Shown here piece by piece: positions 7,251 to 15,798 of a stretch of DNA of 64,000 nt. The stretch's first letter is position 1; each line of letters opens with the position of its first letter. This DNA comes from Paenibacillus chondroitinus NBRC 15376 (GTDB lineage Bacteria > Bacillota > Bacilli > Paenibacillales > NBRC-103111), in contig NZ_BILW01000016.1 of assembly GCF_004000765.1 (NCBI RefSeq), positions 98,940-162,939 on the forward strand, read 5' to 3'. Both the position numbers and the translations under genes were made by a program. The notes under the pieces are model-generated. The model was not told where the DNA came from, searched no databases, and saw nothing but the letters and a program-made list of their open reading frames with translations.

Positions 7251-7428
7251 GGGAACTACAGTCCCCTATTTAGTGTTAAAACCACCGTGCCCGGCAGCAA
7301 GGGAACTGGCGTCCGCTATTCTCCCGATTCTCGGAGAAAAGCACCGCCTTGGGCTGAAATAGCGCCCTATAGTTCCCCCAAATTAGCTATTTCCCACTAT
7401 TCACGCCAAATAGCACCCTGTAGTTCCG
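7251..7428. repeat. Family 1 four-box repeat, copy A
   Basis: Boxes GGGAACTACAGTCCCCTATT (7251) and GGGAACTGGCGTCCGCTATT (7301) are followed by the inverted boxes AATAGCGCCCTATAGTTCCC (7358) and one ending TGTAGTTCC (7409-7428). Start-to-start spacing is 50, 57 and 51. A CTCC...GGAG hairpin lies in the middle, so the whole 178 bp can fold on itself. It begins 4 bases after the mqnD stop. No open frame or transposase is present. Confidence 0.85.
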
Positions 7429-7457
7429 TAAGGACACACAAGTAGCACTATCAACAT

Positions 7458-7504
7458 AAAAGAGGACCGAAATCCCAACCCTGTTGGAATCTCGGTCCTC
7501 TTTT
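7458..7504. terminator. Bidirectional terminator
   Basis: AAAAGAGGACCGA and TCGGTCCTCTTTT arms enclose an ATCCCAACCC...TTGGAAT inner stem. T-runs exist on both strands, so it can serve the 2-hydroxyacid dehydrogenase gene (minus) and the mqn operon (plus). Confidence 0.9.
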
Positions 7505-7564
7505 CATCTCAGTTGAATCTCATTCCTCTATCTCAAATCTCTTGCATCATTATCCTCACGCTTA

Positions 7565-8521
7565 TCATCCAATCAAATTCTGCGGCTGCCCTTCAAGAAA
7601 GGCGCGCACATTGTTAACAGCAGTCATCATCAGTCTGGCGCGCGCTTCTTTGGTTGCCCAAGCAATATGCGGGGTGATGAGCACATTTCGCGCATGCAGC
7701 AAGGGATTATCCGGCGTTGGCGGCTCTACCGTCAAAACGTCGAGACCGGCGCCTGCCAGACGCCCTTGGTTCAAGGCCTCAGCAACATCGGCCTCATTCA
7801 GAAGACCGCCTCTAGCCGTGTTGATGAGGAAAGCCGTAGGCTTTATAAGTGCAATTCGGTCTGCATTGATAAGTTCCTTTGTCTCCGGGGTCAATGGACA
7901 GTGGAGAGAGATGACATCGGACTGCTGCAGAAGCTCACCCAGCGAAACCCAAGTAAGGCCTTCGACAGGCTCAGGTGTACGTCTACCGCTGCCTGTGGCA
8001 ACTACGTTCATGCCCATGGCCCTGGCGATAAGCGCCACTTGCTTGCCGATTTGGCCTAAGCCGATAAGGCCGATCGTTTTGCCGCTTAGCTCCGTGAGAG
8101 GTGATACCGTGTAGCAGAAGTCAATTGAGCTGGACCAGCCCCCTTTTACAACGCTATCGCTATGCTGCTGTACTCGGTTGCAAAACTCCAGCAATAGAGC
8201 AAAAACCAACTGAGCAACCGATTGCGTGCCATATGCAGGAACATTGGTTACAAGAATGTCATGCTCCTTAGCCGCTTGTAAGTCAATAATGTTATAACCC
8301 GTCGCAAGGACGCCTATGTAGCGAAGCTTAGGAAGCTGCTGTAATGTGGCTGCGGAAAGCGGCGTCTTGTTCGTTAACACGATGTCAGCTTCAGCCGTGC
8401 GATCCACAATCTGTGATTCAGCGGTACGTTCATAGACAATAACTTCTCCGAGAGCGTGTAAACCGTCCCAGTCCAAATCGCCGGGATTTAACGTATAACC
8501 GTCAAGCACAACAATTCGCAT
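7565..8521 (-). CDS. D-2-hydroxyacid dehydrogenase, NAD(P)-dependent
   Basis: A 318-residue enzyme of the D-isomer-specific 2-hydroxyacid dehydrogenase family, most like glycerate dehydrogenase/hydroxypyruvate reductase. It has an N-terminal catalytic half-domain, then a Rossmann domain with GLIGLGQIGKQVA (about residues 151-163). The catalytic set is visible: Arg in LINTARGG, Glu in LTVEPP, and His in ITPHIAWAT near residue 285. The substrate cannot be fixed from sequence. It is transcribed after the pseudouridine synthase gene, 20 bases downstream of it, and ends near a strong terminator. Confidence 0.88.
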   Translation of the reverse strand: MRIVVLDGYTLNPGDLDWDGLHALGEVIVYERTAESQIVDRTAEADIVLTNKTPLSAATLQQLPKLRYIGVLATGYNIIDLQAAKEHDILVTNVPAYGTQSVAQLVFALLLEFCNRVQQHSDSVVKGGWSSSIDFCYTVSPLTELSGKTIGLIGLGQIGKQVALIARAMGMNVVATGSGRRTPEPVEGLTWVSLGELLQQSDVISLHCPLTPETKELINADRIALIKPTAFLINTARGGLLNEADVAEALNQGRLAGAGLDVLTVEPPTPDNPLLHARNVLITPHIAWATKEARARLMMTAVNNVRAFLEGQPQNLIG

Positions 8522-8541
8522 TTGTAATAACTCCTACTGGC

Positions 8542-9552
8542 TTATTTTTTTGCGGGCAATTCACGGAAAGGGTTCATGAACACCTTCGGAATGTTCGTTT
8601 CAAAACGCAGCAGCTCACCCGTTGTCGGATGCAAAAAGGCAAGTACGCGCGCATGAAGTCCGAGGCGGCCGATTTCTTTTGTTTTCGAACCATATTTCTT
8701 GTCGCCGACGACTGGGTGTCCGATGTCCTGCATGTGGACGCGGATCTGATTTTTACGCCCGGTTTCCAGATTAACCTCAAGCAGGGAGAAGTTCCGGTTC
8801 GCTTGTAGCGTTTTGTAATGTGTTACCGCGTGCTGACCGTCATTTGGATAAGGTGTGGAGTACATTTTGAGAGATTTGGGATGCTCCTTCAGCCAGGAAG
8901 AAACGGTGCCCTCTGGTTTTTTGACCAACCCTTCCACCAGGGCCACGTATGTACGCTCTTTCACACTATCCTGCCAGGTGTTTTGCAGATGCTGCTGAGC
9001 TTTTTCGTTTTTGGCGAACATCATGACACCTGAAGTATCCCGGTCGAGTCTATGCACAACGAAAATCCGGGCTTTCGGATCAAGGTTACGCACATGTGCC
9101 GTCAGCTGGCGGTAGGCGGTAATTTGGTTTTCCTCCGGATTGGTTGCGATCGATAGAAGTCCGGAATCCTTTTGAATGACGATAACATCCTCATCTTCGT
9201 GCAGAATGGACATCCCGGCGAGCGGGATATTTTCTACGATTTTCTCTTTGCTGATGGTTACCGTTTGCTCAGGCTGCAGGGGGTGGTTGTAAGCGGTGAC
9301 GGCTTTACCATTCACGGATACCTGTCCGCGTGCCAGGGTGGCTTTCACGGAATTTCGGCCAACGCCGGAAAGCTTTTCCAATAAAAAGGGCAGCAGCTCC
9401 GTTGCCTCTTTAACCGTATACTGGCGCGTGTTCGCCTCCGTAATGGCTTTGGTTGAAACCGGTTTATGCGTTTGGCTCTTGTTGATTTTGAGCTTGGGGT
9501 TGTGATTTTGATTTTTGCCAGGGCTTTGATGCTTGCCTTGCTTTTTTGGCAT
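8542..9552 (-). CDS. RluA-family RNA pseudouridine synthase
   Basis: A 336-residue enzyme that isomerises uridine to pseudouridine in rRNA or tRNA. A basic, low-complexity N terminus of about 35 residues (Lys/Gln/Asn-rich) precedes an S4-like RNA-binding region (about 48-105, with VGRNSVKATLARGQVSVNG). The catalytic domain then has VHRLDRDTSG, whose first Asp is the catalytic residue (about residue 170). TGRKNQIRVHM and the LHARVLAFLHP segment are further family motifs. The RluD/YjbO/YlyB group is likely, but the target base cannot be told. Confidence 0.9.
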   Translation of the reverse strand: MPKKQGKHQSPGKNQNHNPKLKINKSQTHKPVSTKAITEANTRQYTVKEATELLPFLLEKLSGVGRNSVKATLARGQVSVNGKAVTAYNHPLQPEQTVTISKEKIVENIPLAGMSILHEDEDVIVIQKDSGLLSIATNPEENQITAYRQLTAHVRNLDPKARIFVVHRLDRDTSGVMMFAKNEKAQQHLQNTWQDSVKERTYVALVEGLVKKPEGTVSSWLKEHPKSLKMYSTPYPNDGQHAVTHYKTLQANRNFSLLEVNLETGRKNQIRVHMQDIGHPVVGDKKYGSKTKEIGRLGLHARVLAFLHPTTGELLRFETNIPKVFMNPFRELPAKK

Positions 9553-9752
9553 AAAATGACCTCCTTTTCAATAAATACGCACGCCGATCTAATTGTGTAT
9601 GTCTAACAATATATCATGTTCACAAAAACAATAGAAACGTTAACATGCAATTTCATGTGTGATGAAGCGGAAAACTCAGCGTCTGTAACTTTTGTGTAAC
9701 CTCCGAAAGCGTATAGTAAGAACATATCAAAAGAATATTGCTCCTTACATAG

Positions 9753-10748
9753 ATGAAAGGACGGGTACTTTTCATAATGGGAAAATCGTTCGATTTCTTA
9801 ACGTTCCGGCAAGCACGCAGGATCTTCATGCAAGGGATTCAATTTTTGTATAGAACGAGAGCAATCACGTATGTTCGGGAGCAAACGAACGAAACACCGC
9901 ATTTTCTTACAGAGGCATGCCACCCTGACGCTAATCAAGGCATTCTTGCGGTGACGAACCATTATATCGCATTCTTTGACCGAAATAAAAAAACGATGGA
10001 AAGGTTCCCATTGCTGCATACAACCGGCTTAGGTTTTGATACGATTGATTCTCAGCCAGTTGTCTGGATTGAGGGATCATTTGAACAGGGGACTGGACGT
10101 CATTATTGGTACGTAACGAAGCAGAGACCCTTCCTTGAGGCTGTGAAGGAACAGATGGAAAAAGGCGTTGTTGCCCAAGAAATTGCAGCCATCAAGCGGA
10201 ATCAAGCGAAGCTGGACTCCTATATGGCGACTGTGAATACAAGACTAAATGAGAACCGTGAAACGATTTTGTGCAGCATGAAAGCAGAGATCGATGACCA
10301 TGCGGACACGCTCTTGCAGAATATGCAAGTTATGCTGGAAACCATGTGGGAGGTTTTCCTGACGGGTGCAGCGCCGCAATTGAAGATTTTGAACCCGGAA
10401 GAAATGCAGCTTTTTAGAGACAATATTATTTGTTATGCAGCAGTTAAAGGTAATCGCATTGCGAAAATTGTGCTGGAGGCCAGGGGCTACAACCTGCCTA
10501 CGGAAGATGTATTTATAGAAAGCGATGTTTTTATCAATGAGTATTATAATACGGTGTTACCTCCGTTTGAAGTTTTGGAGTTGGTATATGAGGATGTTCG
10601 CACCGTTTACCAAAAGTTTTTTCCCGCAACCGCTTTGCATCAAGAGCAAGTTGCCATGATTATTTCTGAGGCTGTTAATCTGGGCTACAGAGTGACCATC
10701 GCGAACGCTATGGTTATTGTGAAAACGCCACTGCGCATTGCGAATTAA
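9753..10748 (+). CDS. Unknown protein with PH-like N-terminal half and helical C-terminal half
   Basis: A 331-residue protein I do not recognise as a named family. Residues about 55-140 read like a bacterial PH-like domain (GILAVTNHYIAFFDRN, ERFPLLHTTGLGFD, VVWIEGSFEQG, then a WYVT strand). Residues 145-200 form a likely coiled coil with many charged residues. Residues 215-331 are helical with few charged clusters. There is no signal peptide or membrane helix, so it is cytosolic. The start is uncertain: ATG 9753 has no ribosome site, while ATG 9777 has GGACGGG about 13 bases upstream. It is monogenic, with a terminator at 10763. Confidence 0.65.
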   Translation: MKGRVLFIMGKSFDFLTFRQARRIFMQGIQFLYRTRAITYVREQTNETPHFLTEACHPDANQGILAVTNHYIAFFDRNKKTMERFPLLHTTGLGFDTIDSQPVVWIEGSFEQGTGRHYWYVTKQRPFLEAVKEQMEKGVVAQEIAAIKRNQAKLDSYMATVNTRLNENRETILCSMKAEIDDHADTLLQNMQVMLETMWEVFLTGAAPQLKILNPEEMQLFRDNIICYAAVKGNRIAKIVLEARGYNLPTEDVFIESDVFINEYYNTVLPPFEVLELVYEDVRTVYQKFFPATALHQEQVAMIISEAVNLGYRVTIANAMVIVKTPLRIAN

Positions 10749-10762
10749 ATAGAAAGCTTTGG

Positions 10763-10793
10763 AAGGTGCACTCTGCGGATTGCGCTTTTTTTG
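10763..10793 (+). terminator. Terminator after the PH-like gene
   Basis: AAGGTGCA pairs with TGCGCTTT (two G-T pairs) around CTCTGCGGAT, followed by TTTTTG. Confidence 0.7.
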
Positions 10794-10901
10794 TATAGAA
10801 GGTGGAAACCTCCAAAGAATTTTGTACAGCTAGTCATATTGTTTAAATGCCCTGTTCCTTATATGATAGAACCTAACATAGAACGGAATGGTGGTGCATC
10901 G

Positions 10902-12389
10902 GTGTCTTTTGCGCAAGTCAATGGCGTTAGCCTTTACTACGAATTTATTACATCCACGCGCGACTCCGAAGAAACGATCGTTTTTTTTCATGGAAACGGT
11001 TTTGACTCCTCACGATGGGGACAATTGATTGACGGCTTAAAAGAGGATTATCATCTGCTGCTTGTTGATCTGCGTGGATGTGGAAAAAGTGAACCAACCT
11101 TAGGCGAGATCTCATGGGACCTATTTGTCGATGATATTTATACGTTGATTGGGCACTTGAATCTGCAAAATTTTCATCTGATAGGACATAGTTTTGGAGG
11201 GTCCTTGGCCATTTTCTTCGCCATCCGGTACCCGAAGCTAGTGAAATGTCTCGTCCTTATCTCGATTAACGTGCTGTTTCCAGAGACGAGTGGGAGCACT
11301 GTCATTAAGAACTATATGGATTTGATTGAAAAATACGGTATGGGCTATATGCTCCAACATTTTCTTCTCCCTTCGCTAACGGTCCATCCGTTTCGACATG
11401 AGGAAGCTCAGCGTTTGTACAACATGTATGTAAAAGTGCCCGTTGAAAGTTACATGAAACTATTTAAGCTGCATATTGAGCAACGACCTGTCAGTGAATT
11501 ATCATGGATTCAAAGTCCTACCCTGCTGCTTGCTGGGGAATGTGATACAGTTTATCCTTCTTCTTTCCAAAATATGACGGCCGAGCTTATTCCGGACGCT
11601 ACGTTTTATATCGTTCCCAATGCTGCGAATGCCATATTTATCGATCAGCCTGATGTAACGGTCGAATGGATCAAGGGTTTTATTCAAAGGAAGATGAATC
11701 TACCGGCAGAAGTGGAAGACATGGAGCCGTCGGAAATGGCAAGTTCCGTTCAACACATGTGGGATTCTTACCTGCAAACGTTGATCCCTAGCAGAAAAAA
11801 TCCGGAACCCGTTATGAAAGTGGAACTTTTATTCGGATTTCGGGTGAGCGTGAACGGACAGGAAATTTTGGATGGCTGGAACAAACGATATGCCCAAAAT
11901 ATCTTCGTCTACTTGGTTTTACACCCGTCTTCAACCAGAGAAGATTTGTGCGATGCGATTTTTCCAACGCTGCCCTTACCTATTGCCCTGAAAAATTTAA
12001 AGGTTTATCTTAACTATTTGAAAAAGTTGCTTACCTATGATCAAGATCAAAACTCAATTTTGAAAACGGACCGTAAGCAGTTATATTTACAGTGCAAGAT
12101 CCAGTGCGATCTTCTTGATTTTTTTGAACATATCAAACAGACCCTGCATCACGAGGATAACGAAGCGGAGATGTATGATCGCTGTACTAGATTGTTTCGT
12201 TTTATACGCAATAAGGAGATTATGCCAGGTATTTTTGACCAATGGTTCATTGAGAAGAAAGCGAGAGCAGAATTCAGATTAGGTTTACTAGCGGCTTGGT
12301 TGTCTGGACAGGAGATGAAGCGGGGGAATGTCATGAAAGCAGCCGAATTTCAAAAACTCGCTAACTATTATACCAACGTAGAAGAGTAA
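10902..12389 (+). CDS. Alpha/beta-hydrolase fold fused to SARP/BTAD-like regulatory domain
   Basis: A 495-residue protein from GTG 10902 (GGTGGTG six bases upstream; homologous hydrolases start here with FAQVNGVSLYYE). Residues 1-270 are an alpha/beta hydrolase: HGNG oxyanion loop, GHSFGG nucleophile elbow (Ser97) and Asp215 in GECDTVYP. The position of the catalytic His (normally GH before the FIDQPD strand) reads AN (Asn243), so the triad is broken. Residues 305-495 look like the winged-helix plus helical-repeat module of SARP/BTAD activators (FGFRVSVNGQEI, NLKVYLNYLKKLL, CDLLDFFEHI). A ligand-sensing regulator rather than an enzyme is my inference. It stands alone, with a terminator after it. 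Confidence 0.75.
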   Translation: MSFAQVNGVSLYYEFITSTRDSEETIVFFHGNGFDSSRWGQLIDGLKEDYHLLLVDLRGCGKSEPTLGEISWDLFVDDIYTLIGHLNLQNFHLIGHSFGGSLAIFFAIRYPKLVKCLVLISINVLFPETSGSTVIKNYMDLIEKYGMGYMLQHFLLPSLTVHPFRHEEAQRLYNMYVKVPVESYMKLFKLHIEQRPVSELSWIQSPTLLLAGECDTVYPSSFQNMTAELIPDATFYIVPNAANAIFIDQPDVTVEWIKGFIQRKMNLPAEVEDMEPSEMASSVQHMWDSYLQTLIPSRKNPEPVMKVELLFGFRVSVNGQEILDGWNKRYAQNIFVYLVLHPSSTREDLCDAIFPTLPLPIALKNLKVYLNYLKKLLTYDQDQNSILKTDRKQLYLQCKIQCDLLDFFEHIKQTLHHEDNEAEMYDRCTRLFRFIRNKEIMPGIFDQWFIEKKARAEFRLGLLAAWLSGQEMKRGNVMKAAEFQKLANYYTNVEE

Positions 12390-12424
12390 GAGGGAGCTTG
12401 GTCAAGCTGCCCTCTTTTTATTAT
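12388..12424 (+). terminator. Terminator between convergent genes
   Basis: AGAGGG-AG-CTTG-GTC-AAG-CTG-CCCTCT hairpin followed by TTTTATTA. It separates the hydrolase-regulator fusion from the convergent LacI gene. Confidence 0.85.
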
Positions 12425-13449
12425 TTATGCACAGATAGTGTGCTCCCCATGAAAAATTCCCCCTGCAGCCGCACGTGTTCGAAGGGTAAATGCGGGTTGG
12501 CAATCCGCCAGAGCATCCGGTCTGCGGCGCGATAGCCCGATTCGCGGATAGGCAGCTGTGGGCGTGAGCACAGCGGGAGCGTATCGATTTGCTCGTTGAG
12601 CAGCGCGATAAATGAGCATTGCTGCGGAATTTGGACGCCCATTCGACGCAGGGTATAGTACACTGGCGCAGCCTCTTCGTCGATGCCGCAAATAACAGCC
12701 GATGGCTTGCGCTGTTGATAGAGCTGTTCGACATCGTGCAGCCACTTGTCCGTGCCATCGCGTTTGGTGACGTGCTCCCGCGGTTCGACTGCATAGCCGG
12801 CTTCCTTCATGGCTTCGCAAAACGCCTGCCACCGAATAACGAACCCCCGCTGATCCTGCGTATCTCCCACGTACAGAATATTCCGATGCCCCATTCGGAC
12901 TAACCTGCGTACGGCCTGGAACATCGCTTCGTACACATCCCAAATGACACTATCCACTTTTGATTCCGGTGGGGGGAAATTGAGCAAAATCCGTGGCAGC
13001 GGCAGCTCCAGCAGCTTCTGCTCCAATAGATCGTGATTCATTCTCGGCGCGATGAAAATTCCTTCTGCATATAGCAGCTCCTGATCTTCCGCCCAGCTTT
13101 CAAATTGTGAGGGCTTCAGATCCGGCGGGATGAGCAGCGGCTGGACGGTATGTCCGAATTCCATGAACCGCTCATGAAGGCCTTGCAGCAGCAAGCGATT
13201 GAAATTCAAGGACATCTTATTTTGAACGAGTACAAATCTGCGCTGAACGACAGGGTACGGAGAGATATGATCAAGCTGCAGCGTTTGTTTCTGGTCCTTG
13301 GTCATATAACCAAGCTCGCGTGCAAGTTTAAATACTTCACTGCGTGTTTGTTCAGACATGCCAGGCAGTCCGCGAAGTGCCTTGGATACCGTTTGAATCG
13401 TTAAGCCAAGCTGAGCGGCGAGATCATGGAGCGTTATTCTTTTGCGCAT
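12421..13449 (-). CDS. LacI/GalR-family transcriptional regulator
   Basis: A 342-residue repressor-type protein. The N-terminal helix-turn-helix (residues 4-45) has ITLHDLAAQLGLTIQTVSKALRG, a standard LacI head, followed by the hinge helix. Residues 70-342 are a periplasmic-binding-protein-like effector domain. It lacks the most common sugar-binding motifs, so the effector is unknown. It is divergent from an FAD-dependent oxidoreductase gene, and the shared region holds repeats suited to an operator, so this gene likely controls its neighbour and itself. Confidence 0.9.
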   Translation of the reverse strand: MRKRITLHDLAAQLGLTIQTVSKALRGLPGMSEQTRSEVFKLARELGYMTKDQKQTLQLDHISPYPVVQRRFVLVQNKMSLNFNRLLLQGLHERFMEFGHTVQPLLIPPDLKPSQFESWAEDQELLYAEGIFIAPRMNHDLLEQKLLELPLPRILLNFPPPESKVDSVIWDVYEAMFQAVRRLVRMGHRNILYVGDTQDQRGFVIRWQAFCEAMKEAGYAVEPREHVTKRDGTDKWLHDVEQLYQQRKPSAVICGIDEEAAPVYYTLRRMGVQIPQQCSFIALLNEQIDTLPLCSRPQLPIRESGYRAADRMLWRIANPHLPFEHVRLQGEFFMGSTLSVHK

Positions 13450-13481
13450 AAGTTCCGAAGTCCCCTTGTACGAGTATGTAG

Positions 13482-13525
13482 TAATTTTAAACTAATTTTA
13501 AACTAAATTGAAAGTTAAATTTCAA
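13482..13525. promoter_or_regulatory. Operator-like repeats between lacI-type gene and FAD oxidoreductase
   Basis: TAATTTTAAACT occurs at 13482 and again at 13493, an 11-bp (one helical turn) direct repeat. It is followed by the inverted repeat TTGAAA-GTTAAA-TTTCAA at 13508-13525. The position in a 146-bp divergent intergenic region suits a LacI-family operator. Inference. Confidence 0.5.
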
Positions 13526-13595
13526 CTATACTTGGGAAAAGCGAGACAGCAGCCTGAATACTAAGTTCTGAATTCGATACAAGGGAGAGATCGAG

Positions 13596-14939
13596 ATGAA
13601 TAAAATCATAGAAGCGGATATTGTTGTTGTTGGGGGCGGTCCGGCAGGTGTTAATGCAGCTATTGCTGCAGGGCGGAGTGGGGCTAAGACGGTTTTAATC
13701 GAAAAGTATGGGTTCATTGGCGGGATGTCAACGGCTGCGCTCGTATATCCTTGGATGACCTTTCATACGACGGAAGGCAAGCAGGTGATCAAAGGACTTG
13801 CGCAGGAGATCATCGATCGTCTTATGGCGATGAATGCTTCCCCGGGGCATCTCCGAGACACCGTTGGATTCGTGAACACCATAACGCCGTATCACCCTGA
13901 GATTTACAAAGTACTGGCGGTGGATATGCTCAAGGAGGCAGGCGTTAAGCTGCTTTTCCACAGCTTTGTTGATCAAGTGGAGACTGCGAATAACCGTATT
14001 CAAACGGTGCAGCTTACATCCAAATCCGGGAGAATCGATGTCCGCGGCAAAATATTTATCGACACGACGGGGGATGCCGATCTGGCTTACTTATCTGGCG
14101 CTCCGTGCCTGCAAGGCCGTGACGGGGATAAGCTGACACAGCCGATGACGATGAAATTCCGTATGCGCGGCGTGGATTTGGCGGGTGTGAAGCAGTACAT
14201 GATCGATCACCCGGATGAGTTTTATAAAAAGACACCGTTCTCCGAACTGGCTGAACTGCCATTGTCCGGTGTGCTGGGTTACTTCAAGCACTGGAAGGAA
14301 GCGAATTTGCCGATCAATCGCGATCAGGTGCTTTTTTTCACAGGGCCTGAAGAGGACGAAGTACTGGTCAATACTACGCGTGTACAAGGGCTTGACGGTA
14401 CTAACGTGGAGGATTTGACCGAAGCGGAAGAGCTTGGACGCAAGCAGGTGTTGATGGTGGCGGAGTTCATGAAAAATAACTTGCCAGGCTTTGAGAAAGC
14501 GTCGATCTCATCGGTCGGCGCCCAGATCGGCATTCGTGAAACGCGCCGCATCGACGGCCAGTATGCGTTGCAGGTGGACGATGTCGTGCAAGGCCGCCAT
14601 TTTGAGGATGTCATCGCGCGAAGCGGGTATCCGATCGACATCCATGATCCTTCCGGCAAGGGCGTGACGGCTGCCTGGGTCAAAGGCGATGGCGCCTATG
14701 ACATCCCTTACCGCTGCCTGCTCCCGCAAAAGATCGAGAACCTGCTCACTGCAGGACGCTGTATCTCGACGACGCATGAAGCGTTAGCCACGACGCGCCT
14801 GACTCCGAGCTGCATGGCAACGGGCCAAGCAGCTGGCTCGGCTGCCGGCCTTGCCGTGAAGCACGGCGTACTGCCGGGCGAGATTGATATTGCCGAGCTG
14901 CAGGCTTTGCTTGTGCAGGACGGGGCGCTGCTTTCGTAG
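13596..14939 (+). CDS. FAD-dependent oxidoreductase
   Basis: A 447-residue flavoprotein. The ADIVVVGGGPAGVNAAIAAG segment (residues 7-26) is the dinucleotide-binding motif, with Glu36 at the end of the second strand as the ribose ligand. FIDTTGDADLAYLSG (about 150-164) and a C-terminal LTAGRCISTTHEAL block mark the group of FAD oxidoreductases that carry out dehydrogenation of sugar-like or organic acid substrates. The substrate is not deducible. The neighbouring divergent LacI regulator suggests a carbohydrate-derived inducer. The ribosome site is GGGAGAG before ATG 13596. Confidence 0.85.
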   Translation: MNKIIEADIVVVGGGPAGVNAAIAAGRSGAKTVLIEKYGFIGGMSTAALVYPWMTFHTTEGKQVIKGLAQEIIDRLMAMNASPGHLRDTVGFVNTITPYHPEIYKVLAVDMLKEAGVKLLFHSFVDQVETANNRIQTVQLTSKSGRIDVRGKIFIDTTGDADLAYLSGAPCLQGRDGDKLTQPMTMKFRMRGVDLAGVKQYMIDHPDEFYKKTPFSELAELPLSGVLGYFKHWKEANLPINRDQVLFFTGPEEDEVLVNTTRVQGLDGTNVEDLTEAEELGRKQVLMVAEFMKNNLPGFEKASISSVGAQIGIRETRRIDGQYALQVDDVVQGRHFEDVIARSGYPIDIHDPSGKGVTAAWVKGDGAYDIPYRCLLPQKIENLLTAGRCISTTHEALATTRLTPSCMATGQAAGSAAGLAVKHGVLPGEIDIAELQALLVQDGALLS

Positions 14940-14972
14940 TTTGTGAATGCGAATGTCAGCTGTATTCCCGAG

Positions 14973-15228
14973 AATAGGGGACCACAGTTCCCTGAGTAAG
15001 GGCATAGCGGTATTCAACGCTTGGTTATTGGACTATGTTTTTTGCGCGAGGGAACTACAGTCCGCAATTTCGTATAAAAGGCACGGTTTTCGCCTGCGAT
15101 GGGAACTAGCGTCCGCTATTTTACCGGTTTTACGTGGAAATCATGTCAGTGCTGTGAAGTAAGACCCTGTAGTTCCCCTATGTTAGAGGAAACAGTTGTA
15201 TTCCCCAGAATAGGGGACCACAGTTCCC
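14973..15228. repeat. Family 1 four-box repeat, copy B, plus an extra half-box
   Basis: Boxes are GGGAACTACAGTCCGCAATT (15050), GGGAACTAGCGTCCGCTATT (15101), AGTAAGACCCTGTAGTTCCC (15158) and AATAGGGGACCACAGTTCCC (15209); spacing is 51, 57 and 51. An additional copy of the last box lies at 14973-14992. About 43 bp around it (14961-15003) are nearly identical to 15197-15240, suggesting a partial duplication. There is no coding potential. The rest of the stretch to 15470 shows nothing I can name. Confidence 0.85.
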
Positions 15229-15471
15229 TGAGTAAGGCATAAGCGGAATTCACCGCTTAATTATTGGAATTTGTTATTGGCAGATGAGGTGAAACTCCAG
15301 ATAATCGGCAGAAAGTGGATCGGAGTGTGGCAATTAGCAGGAGTAATCGACGCAACTCAGTGGCAGTGAAGCAAACCCCGACTGAGGTGATGTTGTACAA
15401 AGCCGTATGCGCACCCCCGGCATAGGGAATACTTATACTTACTCAATGTGTGAGAAAGGGTGGGTTTCCCT

Positions 15472-15696
15472 ATGCTTTTATATCAATTAACGCAGTGGTT
15501 CGAAGAACGCACATCTCTGCAGCAGGCGCTGCAAAGCGGCACGGCTGAGAGCAGCAGCGATTTGCAGCAAAGGATTCAAGACGTTGAACAGCAGCTGCAA
15601 TCCCATGCCGAAAGATGGAAAAATGCGATCCAAGAAGCCTCATATTTGCAGTTTCCCTATGAAAATCCGCAGCTGGACGATGATATGGTGCTATAA
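15472..15696 (+). CDS. Small coiled-coil protein of unknown function
   Basis: A 74-residue protein from ATG 15472 (GAAAGGGTGGG about ten bases upstream; a GTG at 15460 lies inside that site). It is rich in Gln and Glu, with a heptad-like helix at about residues 22-55 (LQQRIQDVEQQLQSHAERW), and ends in an acidic DDD motif. There are no membrane or signal features. I do not recognise it. It is about 100 bases upstream of the B12/radical SAM gene in the same direction, but a possible promoter lies between them. Confidence 0.6.
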   Translation: MLLYQLTQWFEERTSLQQALQSGTAESSSDLQQRIQDVEQQLQSHAERWKNAIQEASYLQFPYENPQLDDDMVL

Positions 15697-15798
15697 CCGT
15701 TACGAAGCGTGCACCTTTCTCTGCACCTTTGTATTTCCTCGGTTTTCGTGTAGAATTAGAGAGAACGATAAACGAGAATAGAACGAGGTCTTTTTACA

